Positions 1 through 11,000 of a stretch of DNA of 64,000 nt are shown in pieces. How positions within the stretch are numbered: position 1 is the first letter of the stretch; each line of letters begins with the position of its first letter. Source of the DNA: Oxytricha trifallax (taxonomy: Eukaryota > Ciliophora > Spirotrichea > Sporadotrichida > Oxytrichidae); the NCBI GenBank assembly GCA_000711775.1, contig ARYC01018606.1:1-64000 (forward strand), read 5' to 3'. A program made the translations under genes and the position numbers. Under the pieces are notes generated by a model. The model had not been told where the DNA came from, did not search any database, and saw only the letters and a list, made by a program, of their open reading frames with translations.

Positions 1-1598
1 AAAACTAAAATGAGCGCTAACCTTTTGAGAAGAGCGGCATTACTTGGATCATGTCAATAAAAGTTATCATTCCAGCAACCAAGAAAAGTAGAGACCAGAG
101 ACGCTTGTACTCAGTGGGAGCCTACTTATGACAACTTTGACCAGTCTAGCTACGAGATTTAAATATAAGTTAAGTAGGAGGTTATTAAAGAAGCTGTGCA
201 AATTGAGGACGAGGTTAAACAACCCGCTATAGAGCATAAATAAATACCAGCCAAAGTTGACTATTAATGCAAAGAATGCAATAAAGTTTTCCCTTACAAG
301 TCAACTTATAAGAGACACTTGAGAGATATACACAACGATATGCCAAGGTTATATCTCAAGCATTAAAAGAAAGATGCAAAGTATGTCTGTGAGAAGCCAT
401 ATTCTCATACTAGAAACCTCAAAGTGCACTTAAAGAAAAAGCACAATCAAAGTTTTGTCTTTATTCATGAACTCACAGGGAATAGATTCCTCTAAAAGAG
501 AAGATCAAGAAACCCAGTTCTTAGAGTTGAAGTCTAGAAGTAAGTAAAAATGAAGAAAGCAGTCAAGAACTTTCCAGTCTCTGAGATCAATAAAATCATG
601 GTTAAAATAGAGGCAATGAAGATTCCCATACTAAAAATCATTGACTTAGATTCTTAGAAAGCTACCTCACTCTTGAAGATAAAATAGAGAAGAGAGTCAT
701 TACTGATGACTAATATGCTTACAAGATATATCCATTCAATTACTTCCTTGCTGATGACAAATTCAAAATGGATTTGCTAATGAGTATTATGCTCTTTAAA
801 AGGCAAAGTTAAATGAGTGCAGGCATATCATCTAGCTTGATGCTATTTTACTTGGTAAAGATCATGTAGCCTTCAGGCTTCCTTTACTTGAAATGACTTA
901 TAGGGAATTCTTATCTGACAATAGATGTCAGAGATAAATTAGCTAGATAATATAGCAGATAGTTGAAGGGATTGGAGAGCTTCACAAGCTAGGGTATGTT
1001 CATAGAGACTTAAAGCCAGAGAATATCATGATGAACTTTCAGCCTCTTAGAGTTTATATCATTGACTTCACAGAGCTCAAAGAGTGCAAGCCTCTGCATA
1101 AGGAAAAGTATACGGCACTCCAGGATATTTCCCAGAGAGACAGGATTGGAGAGATGGAGACACTTAATGGGATATCTGGGCTCTAGCAGTAATAATAATA
1201 GAGAGCGACATGCAAAGAAACGATTACTTTAGCTGCAGAGGTAAGAGAGATTCTAAGCAAAGAATCAAACAATATCTCGATAAAAATAAAATAAATGGAG
1301 GTCTCAGAGAACTTGCATACTCAAATATTATCAAGCCAAGCTAAGAGAATTAACAAACAATAGAAACAATCAAACATCAACTTAGAAAGATAAAATTCAG
1401 AGAACTGCCACATGACTCTAAGCTTATGTTTGTGTGAAATATTTTAAAAACTCGCTTGTTATACTCACTTAAATTACTAATATTTAAACATTAAACCCCT
1501 ACATAAACCCTATTAAAACCCTAATAAAGTATGCACTAATAGTCTACTTTTATCAATCAAAAACTCAATCAAACTACTGAAAGGGTTTTGGGGTTTTG
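1..1598. mobile_element. TBE transposon A, right part (starts outside window)
   Basis: This is the right-hand part of a telomere-bearing element, a hypotrich Tc1/mariner-like DNA transposon. It ends at 1598 with the telomere-like GGGTTTTGGGGTTTTG, followed by AAT, the usual 3-bp ANT target duplication. The last ~115 bp match the terminal inverted repeat of the complete element at 44366-48930 (same CATAAACC..TAATAAAG block and the same TCAATCAAAAACTCAATCAAAC stretch), so both belong to one subfamily. Inside is the element's zinc-finger/kinase gene on the plus strand. The insertion lies in gene A, whose reading frame stays open up to the TBE edge. Confidence 0.93.
10..1437 (+). CDS. TBE 57 kDa-type ORF: zinc finger plus protein-kinase-like protein (decayed)
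   Basis: Read in ciliate code from ATG at 10 (MSANLLRRAALL) to TGA at 1435-1437. An N-terminal C2H2 finger (CKECNKVFPYKSTYKRH) is followed by a weaker second finger near 385-440. The C-terminal half is kinase-like, with HRDLKPEN near 1000, DFT in place of DFG near 1068, and GTPGYFPER near 1112. The catalytic-loop core is kept while the Mg-binding DFG is altered, which also holds in the family elsewhere in this window. Frame has to change near 700-780 and again near 1105, so this copy is probably not functional. Its role in transposition is unknown; the family was named from TBE1 of Oxytricha. Confidence 0.85.
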
Positions 1599-1601
1599 AA
1601 T

Positions 1602-4600
1602 GTATCGTAATAAGTTCTCCAAAGTCTTTATGCAAAAATAATTGGTTTTACTTTGCTTTATTTTGATTTTTTTGGACCTTATAAACTTTTAATATGTATA
1701 AGTAATGCATTATAAATTGCAAATTTTAAAAAAGTCTTCCCTGATTGTTTGCTAAGTCAAATCCAAACATTTTATAGTCATAAAAGTTCAATCTCATTTT
1801 GTATGTTAAATAAATCTTTAACTCAATTATGTAAATTTCAATAGTGTTATCGTCCATATAAACTAGAAAGTACTTCTCATTAAATATATCGAAGGAGTGA
1901 ATTTATTTCTCTATTGGGAAAGTCTTGTTCCACATTACATTTAACATATAGTATCCATATCCGAATGCTTCAACCCATATAATTTATATAAATTTAATCT
2001 CAAAGCCTTGTATTTTTAAATATGAAATAAAATATAGAAATATTAACCATAGTCTTTCATATAAAACCCCGTTAGTCAATCAAGAATGAAGATTAAGAAT
2101 TATAAAATTAAAATTAAATTATAGAGTAAAGTTTGGGCTAATTATTAAAACAATTGACTCGAATAATTTTATCTATACAATACACCAATCAGGGTGCGTA
2201 AATTTGTTTTAAGCCTAATTAAAATTAATTTCAGCATATAATATTTAAATTTTAATTTTATAATTCTTATCCCCTATCTTCATTCTTAATAGACTAGCGG
2301 GGTTTTACGAAAACTTTATTATCTACCGACATTCCAAAAAAGAAACTATCTTCACCTGCTTAAATTCTTTTGGTGTAATTTTTATCATCTAAACTAAAAA
2401 AATAAAAAAAATATGTTACAAATTAGATTTTAGTAACCACAAAAGCTAGATTTATAATTAAATTAAATAAGTTTGCAGGCCATACTACTTATGTTTTGAG
2501 TTGTGCCAAGTATTTATTCCAAACTATTTCGAATTCAGTGAATATTTAAGAGCCTTCTTAGGCGGTTGTAACAAATACACCTTTAGAAGAGTCCTCAGCG
2601 TAAGACAAGTACTAAATGTAGTTTAGAGAGTCAAAATCTGAATCTGCAGCTTAGAAATTGTCCCAGATAATATATTAAAGATTAATAAATAATAATTAAG
2701 AGTTTGTCTATCCATAATAATTGCTATTGTAGAAAAGGGGCATAAAACTTTAAAATTAAGATATAATAATTTTAATTTTCCCAGATAACTTGATCTGTGA
2801 TTGTAAAGAAATGAAATTCATTATTAATCTCTGTCCAAGGTTTCTACACTACAGAACAGATAACAAACATTTTTCTAAGATTTGTGTTGTAACCATATTT
2901 TATAAACTTTACCTGAGGTATTTAAATGGTAGACTATTTCACGAGCTTTTATTCTCTCAGTGAAAACAAAAATGAATTTATTGATGAATTCTTGTAATTT
3001 AAATAAATATTAATGGTATAATAATCAAGAATTGCAAATTATAATTTCAAGATTTTTTAAGCATGAAAAAAAAAATAATTGATAAAAAATTATAATTTAG
3101 ACAAATGAGCAAAGAGAAATCTTTAGAAGATTGGTCATCATCGTCATCTTACTCTGGTGGGTCATAAGGAAAGAGGAAGTTATATTCACAATCAGAAAAG
3201 TCTTAAACTTAGTCCAAACGTTTTGTGAAATTTTTATTCACAAATTCGAAGAAACAGAGACCATCATCGCAATATTCGTTTGAATTCTGGTCTCTTACTA
3301 TTTGCAGTTTATAGTTAGGTCCATTCATAAAAAAATTCTGAAATTTAATCATGAAATAATATTAATTATTGAGAAAAATTGTGTAATTTTTGATTGAAGT
3401 ACTCTGTTACAGTATATTAAAAGGTATTATCTCCACAATTATAGAATATTTATTGTTAGTTGTTGTAATTGTCAAATACTGAAATTATTTATTTGTTATC
3501 ATTTTTAATGAAAGTGAAATTAAAGACTTAACTTATCACGTCACCCGATGGATTTCTTGCGTTTAATTTCAATTGATAGAGAGTCAATAATTTTTTTTAA
3601 ATTAATTTACGAATAAAAATAAAATAACGACTGAACTTTTAATTGTAAATTTAAAGAGTAGAATCATAAGCCTCTATTCCTAAAGAATTTAAACCATCAA
3701 AAACTAATTTAAAATCGAAAAATCCAGTTGAATTCACAAATCTTTCATCTCTATACCATAAAATATTCAAGTAAAAGTTAGGAAATATAAAGAAATTTGG
3801 TCTTGAAGAGCGAGGCAGAGCAAAGTCAAATTTTACAGAATTGAAATAATTAGCTTATGTGCAGTAAACTCTTTTTAAAAAATAGCATGATAAATTTTAT
3901 TATTGTAGAAACACATTTGAATTTGGAAAATTAATTATAATTAAATTAAATATAAATCAAAATCGTGGCAGTTAAAGTTGGCCAATTTGAACGAACTTGG
4001 GCTTATTCAATAGGGAATTCAAAATTAGGTAGACTTTACTATTGGCGGTACTATTTTATCGCATCCCTGGAGTGAGATAACTTCACTTTAATTGAAGGGT
4101 AAAATTTAATGAATTTAGAAGTGTTTAATTAAAGTCGAGTTAAATCGTTCCAGGGATGCGATATAATAGTACCGCCAATAATTAAGTCCAGCTCAAGATC
4201 GTTCAAATTGGCCAACTTTAACAGCCACTAATTTGAATTAATATTTATTTAATTATAATTAATTTTCCAAATTCAAATGTGTTTCTACAATACTGTGCAC
4301 TTAAATATATTAAAGTTATTAAATAAGAATTAAACTCTAAGAGACTACTGACCAGTGATTAAGTTCTCAATAGCATGAACGATATAATTGTAATTTGTAG
4401 ATATAAATTATTTGCCAACAAACATTGAGTCGTCGTCATTTGCATAATAAACCTTTCTGATTTTGATATTTGATTATATTGTCATATCAATTTCAACGCG
4501 GAGGGGTGTTAAATAACAAATTAATAAATATTTAAATCATAAAAAAGAACCATAAAATTGATTTTTTATAGAAAACGGCTCTAAAATTCAAGCATTAAAA

Positions 4601-6060
4601 TATCAATAATCTGGCTTCAGAATTAATGAGGTTTGGAAGCCTAACTAACAAAATGATTGTTTTTGGTACTTAATTTATTTTAAAAATTGATAAGGGTATA
4701 ATTGAAATATCCTTAATGGAGTTATTTTATTAAAATAAATTTATATAGTGAGATAACATTTGGACTAAATGGGATAATTTATGTAAATAAATACTCAAAT
4801 TAAACCCCTTTCTCTTTCAACAATTCCAGGAGGTGAAGAAATTGCACAATAAAACTTATCAGGACTATCTCTATTATAATATACTGAAATTAAGTTTCTG
4901 AATGGTATATACTAAACCCATCTGTCGTGCTTTAAACTATTTACAAATTAAAAATAGATAAGTTCTGTAATTCTATGAAAAATTCATTTATATAAAAATT
5001 TAACTACAAGAAAATGGCTTTTCAGAGCTTAATGTAAAAATATCATAAGAAAGTTAGCATAAAAGAACACCCATATGCTTAAATATTACTGCAATTTGAA
5101 GGAATTGCAAGTTTATCAATTCATAATCAACTATGTTGTCTTAATTAAATTCAGGATCAAATTTTATATTACTAAAGTAATTAAATTTTATGCATATTAT
5201 AAAACTGATTAGTATTTCATAATTTCCAATCTTATATTAAATAGATTTTGCTTCAAATTATATAATAGTATGCTTTGTCCTATATGGATATTAGCCAACA
5301 TCCAAAATAGTTTTATTGACATTTAGTTACTTCATTATTCCAATATATGTAAGATTTAGCCTCGAAATACAAAGAGTATTTACGATGTCTATTCCATTGT
5401 AAACTGCTTGATATGTCAGAAAGAGAGACTGATAAAAATTAAAATATAATAATAATATAGTTTTATGTATAAACAATTTGATCTTTAGATCTGCCATTAT
5501 CATCATACATCTAAGCTATGTATTTTATTGGGTAGTCTAAATTTGGGTGCTCTTCAAATTCCACATATTAGCAGTATCTAAAAAAATTTATAAGTATTAT
5601 TTTTTCACACAATATTTACTTGAATTTTAGACTGAAATAAATATATATATATATATATAAAAATCTAACATTGGGAACAGAAATGTAGTTCTCAATTGCT
5701 ACAATTGTATAATATTAAATCATTTAGCCTTTTTATATTTAATCAGTGATGCTAATGCAGAAGGTAAATATTGTGTCAGTGGTATTAAGATGAAATATGT
5801 CAATATAAATTTATTAGCAAATTATTTATTTTCATTTTATGGTTAAAAAAAGAATATAATTTTTGGCATTAATATGAATTTATAGGAATATAAAAAATAA
5901 CACAAAAATATCGGGGACTAATAAGAACATCTGAGTTAAGACTTAAAGAATTACTCATAAAAAATGGCAAAGTTTATTCTCAAATGAGCATGAAATTAGA
6001 GGTAAGTATGAAGCTTTAATATAAAAATATTAAAATATTAGAATTGGTTCAATTTCATTT
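1602..6060 (-). CDS. Gene A: large hypothetical protein, extracellular-looking (partial)
   Basis: A minus-strand gene made of at least ten MDSs separated by AT-rich IESs; its 3' part lies left of the TBE and outside the window. Coding blocks read from high to low coordinates include about 5690-5770, 5480-5580, 5020-5430, 4800-4930, 4339-4510, 3660-3872, 3100-3300, 2790-2960, 2480-2690, 2309-2390 and 1602-1985. Typical peptides are EFEEHPNLDYPIKYIAQMYD, AADSDFDSLNYIQYLSYAED and NSTGFFDFKLVFDG. The protein is rich in Asn, Tyr and Phe with short beta-like stretches and an acidic run (PPEQDDDDDQSS). I recognise no family. TAA and TAG occur inside every block where Gln fits. The start codon was not found with confidence; it should lie above 5770. 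Confidence 0.75.
2064..2305. mobile_element. C4A4-ended MITE, copy 1
   Basis: About 242 bp with inverted ends starting AAACCCCG and ending CGGGGTTT, flanked by TA. The arms share about 50 bp (for example CAATCAAGAATGAAGAT against its inverted copy) and the centre is AT-rich with a conserved ACCAATCAGGGTG box. The same ends, size and box recur inverted at 28105-28366, so the two define a family. No coding capacity is visible. It occupies most of the IES between two gene A MDSs (joint probably at a GTT pointer). Confidence 0.7.
3865..4338. other. IES of gene A with 8-bp pointer, carrying a MITE
   Basis: TAAACTCT occurs at 3865-3872 and again at 4331-4338. Joining the minus-strand coding blocks through one copy gives a continuous frame (..ITGQQSLRVYCTQANYF..), so the 466-bp interval is an IES bounded by an 8-bp pointer. 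A 388-bp palindromic MITE fills nearly all of it. Confidence 0.85.
3903..4290. mobile_element. Palindromic TA-flanked MITE, copy 1
   Basis: A 388-bp element with long terminal inverted repeats (ends TTGTAGAAACACATTTGAA and its complement) and TA on both sides, as expected of Tc1/mariner-type targeting. The two halves pair over most of their length, including TACTATTGGCGGTACTA and GATCGTTCAAATTGGCCAAC. A second copy lies in the transposase gene of the TBE at 44366-48930. No ORF is present, so it must be moved by enzymes encoded elsewhere. Confidence 0.88.
5639..5659. repeat. AT dinucleotide microsatellite
   Basis: About ten uninterrupted AT units in an IES of gene A. Confidence 0.9.
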
Positions 6061-6287
6061 GAGATTATAGCTTGATATTCCTCCGTATATTTAAAAAATA
6101 ATAAAAAACTTTATTTAATTGTTTAACTACAATTAATGATTATCTTTTAAATATTAATAAATAAATTATTTCAAAAAATAAAGGAATTAAATAAAGAAAA
6201 AATACTGAGGAATTTACTCATATTTCTATCAAAACTAATTAAAAATAATTTTGAATTACATTTTATTAATTAATAATTAGTTTTATG

Positions 6288-7260
6288 TCATTTTAATATG
6301 TCAACACACTTCTGATTGAGTATACTAGTATCAAGAAATAGTTCATACTCTAAATCTACATTGCCCATCGAGAACTCTGTCACATCGAATTTCAAGAAAT
6401 TGAAGTTTCTGTCTATCATGTACATACTTGCTGACTTAAAGACATATTCCTTCAAAAATAAAGTAGAGCGAGGGAACGGATCGATTTGGTATTAATAAGT
6501 ATCTGCATGCAGTTATAATATACATTGAAAAATGTATGAATTTAACAATAAATAAATATGATGAGAAAGTAGATGTTCCTAAATTATTACTCGCCTAATT
6601 TACTTATAGTTTAATTTAAGCATAAGTTCGGTGTTTTAAAGAATATTAAAAAAGTTGAAATATACAATTATAAATGGAAGCAATAACCAATTATGGTGAT
6701 GTTATAGTAATCATATTTTGCAAAAGCGCATCATATACTTGCTTCCCATCTTTATCAAATACCTAATAATCGTAGTTAATCAATGACCCGGTAAAATACT
6801 CATAGAGCGGCACACTAACTTATTCACCCTCTTCGATCACAAAATTGGTAAAATTCTTGTTAATATAGATGTGCATTTAATTTTTTGAGTTTATGTCTAT
6901 CCCAAATTTATCACGCTCTTATGCTCTCATATTTTAAATGTTATGTTATGCATCTTAATAATTCAGAGAATTTCCACCTTCTTAGTACTAGTTTGGTATA
7001 GAGTTAACATATATTGAATAAATATATTAAAATCATTGTGGAAAAGAATTTGATAAATTATACCTTAATTACTTTTTTTAAAAGAAAAAATAAACAATTG
7101 AGAGTAAGAATGCCTAATTTTATTGTAATTATTGTCATATTACTATTTAAATTACTTAGATTTTACTTAAAACTCTCCCTTACTCTTTGCATTGGAATCT
7201 TGGCTTAATACCACTAAGAGTAATAGAATTTTCACCAAAAGATTGCTACTGATATTAATT
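6288..7260 (-). CDS. Gene B: hypothetical protein
   Basis: A minus-strand gene ending at TGA (complement of 6288-6290), with the C-terminus FLDTSILNQKCVDILK. Three coding blocks are clear: 6288-6510, 6690-6995 and about 7150-7245. They contain VIEEGEQVSVPLYEYFTGSL, DYQVFDKDGKQVYDALLQN and, upstream, QQSFGENSITLSGIKPRF. IESs lie around 6515-6685 and 7000-7150. The alternating polar/beta pattern resembles extracellular Ig- or cadherin-like repeats, as in gene A, but no family can be named. The 5' end is not resolved. Confidence 0.7.
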
Positions 7261-7261
7261 G

Positions 7262-8011
7262 AAATATTATTAGAGCTATTTATTTTGTTATTATTCTATT
7301 ATAATTGTGATTTAGAGTTTTGATGAGCCCAAAATACTGAAAAAGATAAATTGGATTCTCTCATATTTAGATAATTATTATTGTAAGAATCAATTATTTT
7401 GCATCGTATTCAATTAATTTTAAATAAGTAATTTTTAAAAATTCTCTTTATACTTTTTTCTTTAATAAATTAATTTAAACAGCTTTCTTAAATATATTAA
7501 ATTGGCTATGTAAAAAATTAGTTTAAAATCAAATTTTTTATTCATTCGAATTATTTAAGAATTATAAAAATAAGTAAAGATGAGATAAAATGAGGGGTCT
7601 ACTGAGATTACTGAGATATTTTAATTTATTTCAATAAGTTTATAATTAAATGAGTAAATGATAAATTAATTTAAAAATATCAAAACTTATTTTATTAAAT
7701 TTACTTTGAATCAAATGTGTTTTAGGCATTATTAATAAATTTAATCAATCATATTCTAAGATTTTCACAATATCACTCACATTATTATTTTAATGATTTT
7801 CAAATTAAAAATCCATTTATTTATAAAATAAATTATGATAAAATATTATTATTAAGTTACCTTAGTGAAGATATCCAAGCAATTAGACATATTTTAGTTT
7901 ATTAATCTATTATAAAAATTTGATTTATTTATTATATTTTTAGAAAAATTAGCAAATCTTTAATCAGATTTTTAATCTAATATTTTATTTTATTGTTTTT
8001 TAGGTAACTTA
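7262..8011. other. AT-rich intergenic region
   Basis: About 750 bp of very AT-rich sequence (well above 80 percent A+T by eye) with stops in all frames. I see no gene, repeat or RNA in it; it separates gene B from the flippase gene. Confidence 0.6.
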
Positions 8012-11000
8012 ATGCTCAATTCATGCTTGATAATTAATCTTATTTCCATTCAGTGTTGCAAAAGAAAGGCACATCCTTCTGATACTTAAGTGCGATTAAT
8101 CTAATTAAATTAAGAAAATGATCAGAATTATCAATAAAATTACTAGAGAATGCGATATCCTGATAATTTCATTAAAACTACGAAATATACTCTGTAAGAA
8201 ACAAATTTTTGCACAACTGTTGCATCAGTTTTAAAGTTTTTCCAATTATTTAGTGAACTTACATTTGCAAATATAGACTATCATTTGTGCCATTAGCCTT
8301 AGTCATACAATTTTTCAAAGTGGTTAATGTTTTCTATTTTTTCAATGGACTTTTGCAATTAGCTCCCTCTATTTAAACTACATCCCCTCTATCAACCTAT
8401 ATACCGTTGATTTAATAATAAAATTGCTAATTAATTTATTCTAGAAATTCTTCTAAATAAACTATTCAAATATCTAAATATCTATTTTTTAAATGATTTT
8501 TGTGGTATTAACAGGCATGGTAAAGGAAGGTATCATAGACTATAAGAGATATTAAACAGACAAAGAAACAAATGCAAAAATATGCTCAGTATTTGATAAG
8601 AGAACTGGTTAATATGTTAAGAAAAGATGGCAGTAAATTAATGTGGGAGATATTATAAAATTAGAATAAAATGATCAGGTACCTTGATAAAAATGAAAAT
8701 CAACTTAATGATTCTATATACTTATTAAATTTAATTTTTTATTTTGAATAAATATTACCAGCAGACTTAGTTGTTCTAGCAACTAGTGAGCCTGATGGTA
8801 TAGCCTATGTTTCAACAGCAACATTAGATGGCGAGAGAACTCTAAAAAATAAGCAAGCTATAAACGACATATAGCAGATTTATATTGAACATGGAGAAAT
8901 CGAACTTGCTAAGAAAGCAAAAATTACTATAGAATGCTAAGCACCCGACAAAAATATATATCATTTTAGTGGAAAGATGACTGTCCAAAATAAAGAATCC
9001 CAAATATTATTAGATTCATAATCTAATAAAAATGAGGCTATTTACATTTCAACAAGGCAAATGCTCTTGAGAGGAAGTATCTTGTAAAATACTAAGTAAA
9101 TAATTGGATGTGTAATCTATACAGGAAGACAAACTAAAATCATGATGAATGCAGGGTAAGAATAATTCTTATATAATCTTAATTTAAACTAGGGGATATA
9201 AATTTAAGCAGTCAAGAGTGGATAAAATTGCAAATGTGGCTTTATTTTGTTAAGTCATTTTGATTATTATCCTTGTTATCTTTATGGGCTTAATGAACTA
9301 TGCATTCGCTAAAAGCCATTCTGAATCTGAGTATTTATTCTATGGCATAGATAATTTTGAAATTTTTTCTTTAAAGGCAGCTCTATCCTATTCTTTACTT
9401 TTCAATTAATTAATACCCATTGCACTGATTATTCAGATAGAAATAGTAAAGATATTTCAGACTGTTTGGATTGAGTTTGATCACAAGATGCATTCTACAG
9501 ATTAAGACATGAAAATAAAGTGCTTAAACTTTTAGCTTCATGAGGATTTAGGATCAGTCAAGCATGTATTTAGTGATAAAACAGGAACTTTAACATGCAA
9601 TAAATTAACAGCTAGATCTATATAGATTGGTCAGAAAGAATATTCAGGTTCAACTGAGATTAAGTTAGGCAAAATAATTTAGACTATTGTCAGAAACTAA
9701 ATATCTCAAGTTAAAGATAGAGATTTTAACAAAATAAAACTTTCAGATATTTTGACTATCAGTTCAGAATTTATGCTTTCGTAACTCTTTTTCCTAAATA
9801 TTTCTCTTTGCAATGATCTCATAGTCGTAAAGAATCCATAGACTGGTAAGTAAGAATATCAAGGCTACTCCACTGACGAAATGACTTTACTGAATTTGGC
9901 AGCTTTATCAGGCTTTCAAATGACTAAGCGTTTAAACGACACCATTTACTTGACGATGATTGACCCTAAATCTAAGCATGGAAAGAGTGATAAAGAAATA
10001 ATTTTTAAAAATTGTTGAGAAATTTGAATTTACAAGTGAACGTAAAAGAATGAGTGTTGTTGTTGAAATCACAGAAAATATATTCAAAAATGAAATTAAA
10101 GAGTCAGAATTCACAAAAGATCCCTCTTTTGAGAAGTATTATATACTATTTACTAAAGGTGCAGATTAGACAATGTTTGATTTAGAGAAAAAATCTTTAG
10201 ATGATTAGAATAACTACAGTAAAACTATTAAGAGACTTAAAATATAACGAAATTATGCTTAATTATTGACTTAAATTGAAAGATAATTTATTAATAAAAA
10301 TTTAAATAAATAGACAAGTGGATAAATTCTCAATGAAAGGATATAGAACTTTATGCATGGGAATTAGAATTTTATCAGAATAAGAATTCAATTAGTGGCA
10401 ATAAAGATATAATGAAGTAAAATCTGATATTTCAATACCAACAGATAAAAGAGATTAGCTTCAAGAACTGCTAGTTTAGGAAATTGAAAAGGATTTATTT
10501 ATTTTGGGTGCAAGTGCTCTTGAGGATGAGTTATAGGATGAAGTACCTCATGCCATCGCTTAAATGAGAGAAGCTGGTATTAAAGTTTGGATGCTAACTT
10601 TTATTTTTTGTTTAACAGGTGACAAGCAAGAAACCGCTGAAAACATTGGGCATTCTTGTCGCTTATTTACAAAGAAAACTCACATTTTAAATCAAACCAA
10701 ATCCTTTATTCTTCAATTTTTAAGCGATGCAATAATAATCTGTAGAGCAAGTCCATCCTAAAAAGCTGCAGTTGTGAAATTAGTGAAATTAAACATGAAA
10801 ACTCCTCATGAAACAGTCTTGGCTATAGGAGATGGTTCTAATGATGTGGCTATGATTTAAGCTGCTCACATAGGTATTGGTCTCTATGGTTTAGAAGGAT
10901 CCGAAGCAGCTTCAAGTTCAGACTATGCTATTGTAGAGTTTAAACACATCAAGAGATTGATTTTTAATCATGGATTGAACATGGCACACAAAATGAACTT

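Noticed and set aside
7014-7208. 64-codon plus-strand ORF with hydrophobic composition
   Set aside because: Very AT-rich with no sign of a product; it overlaps an IES and the opposite strand carries gene B coding sequence near 7150-7245.
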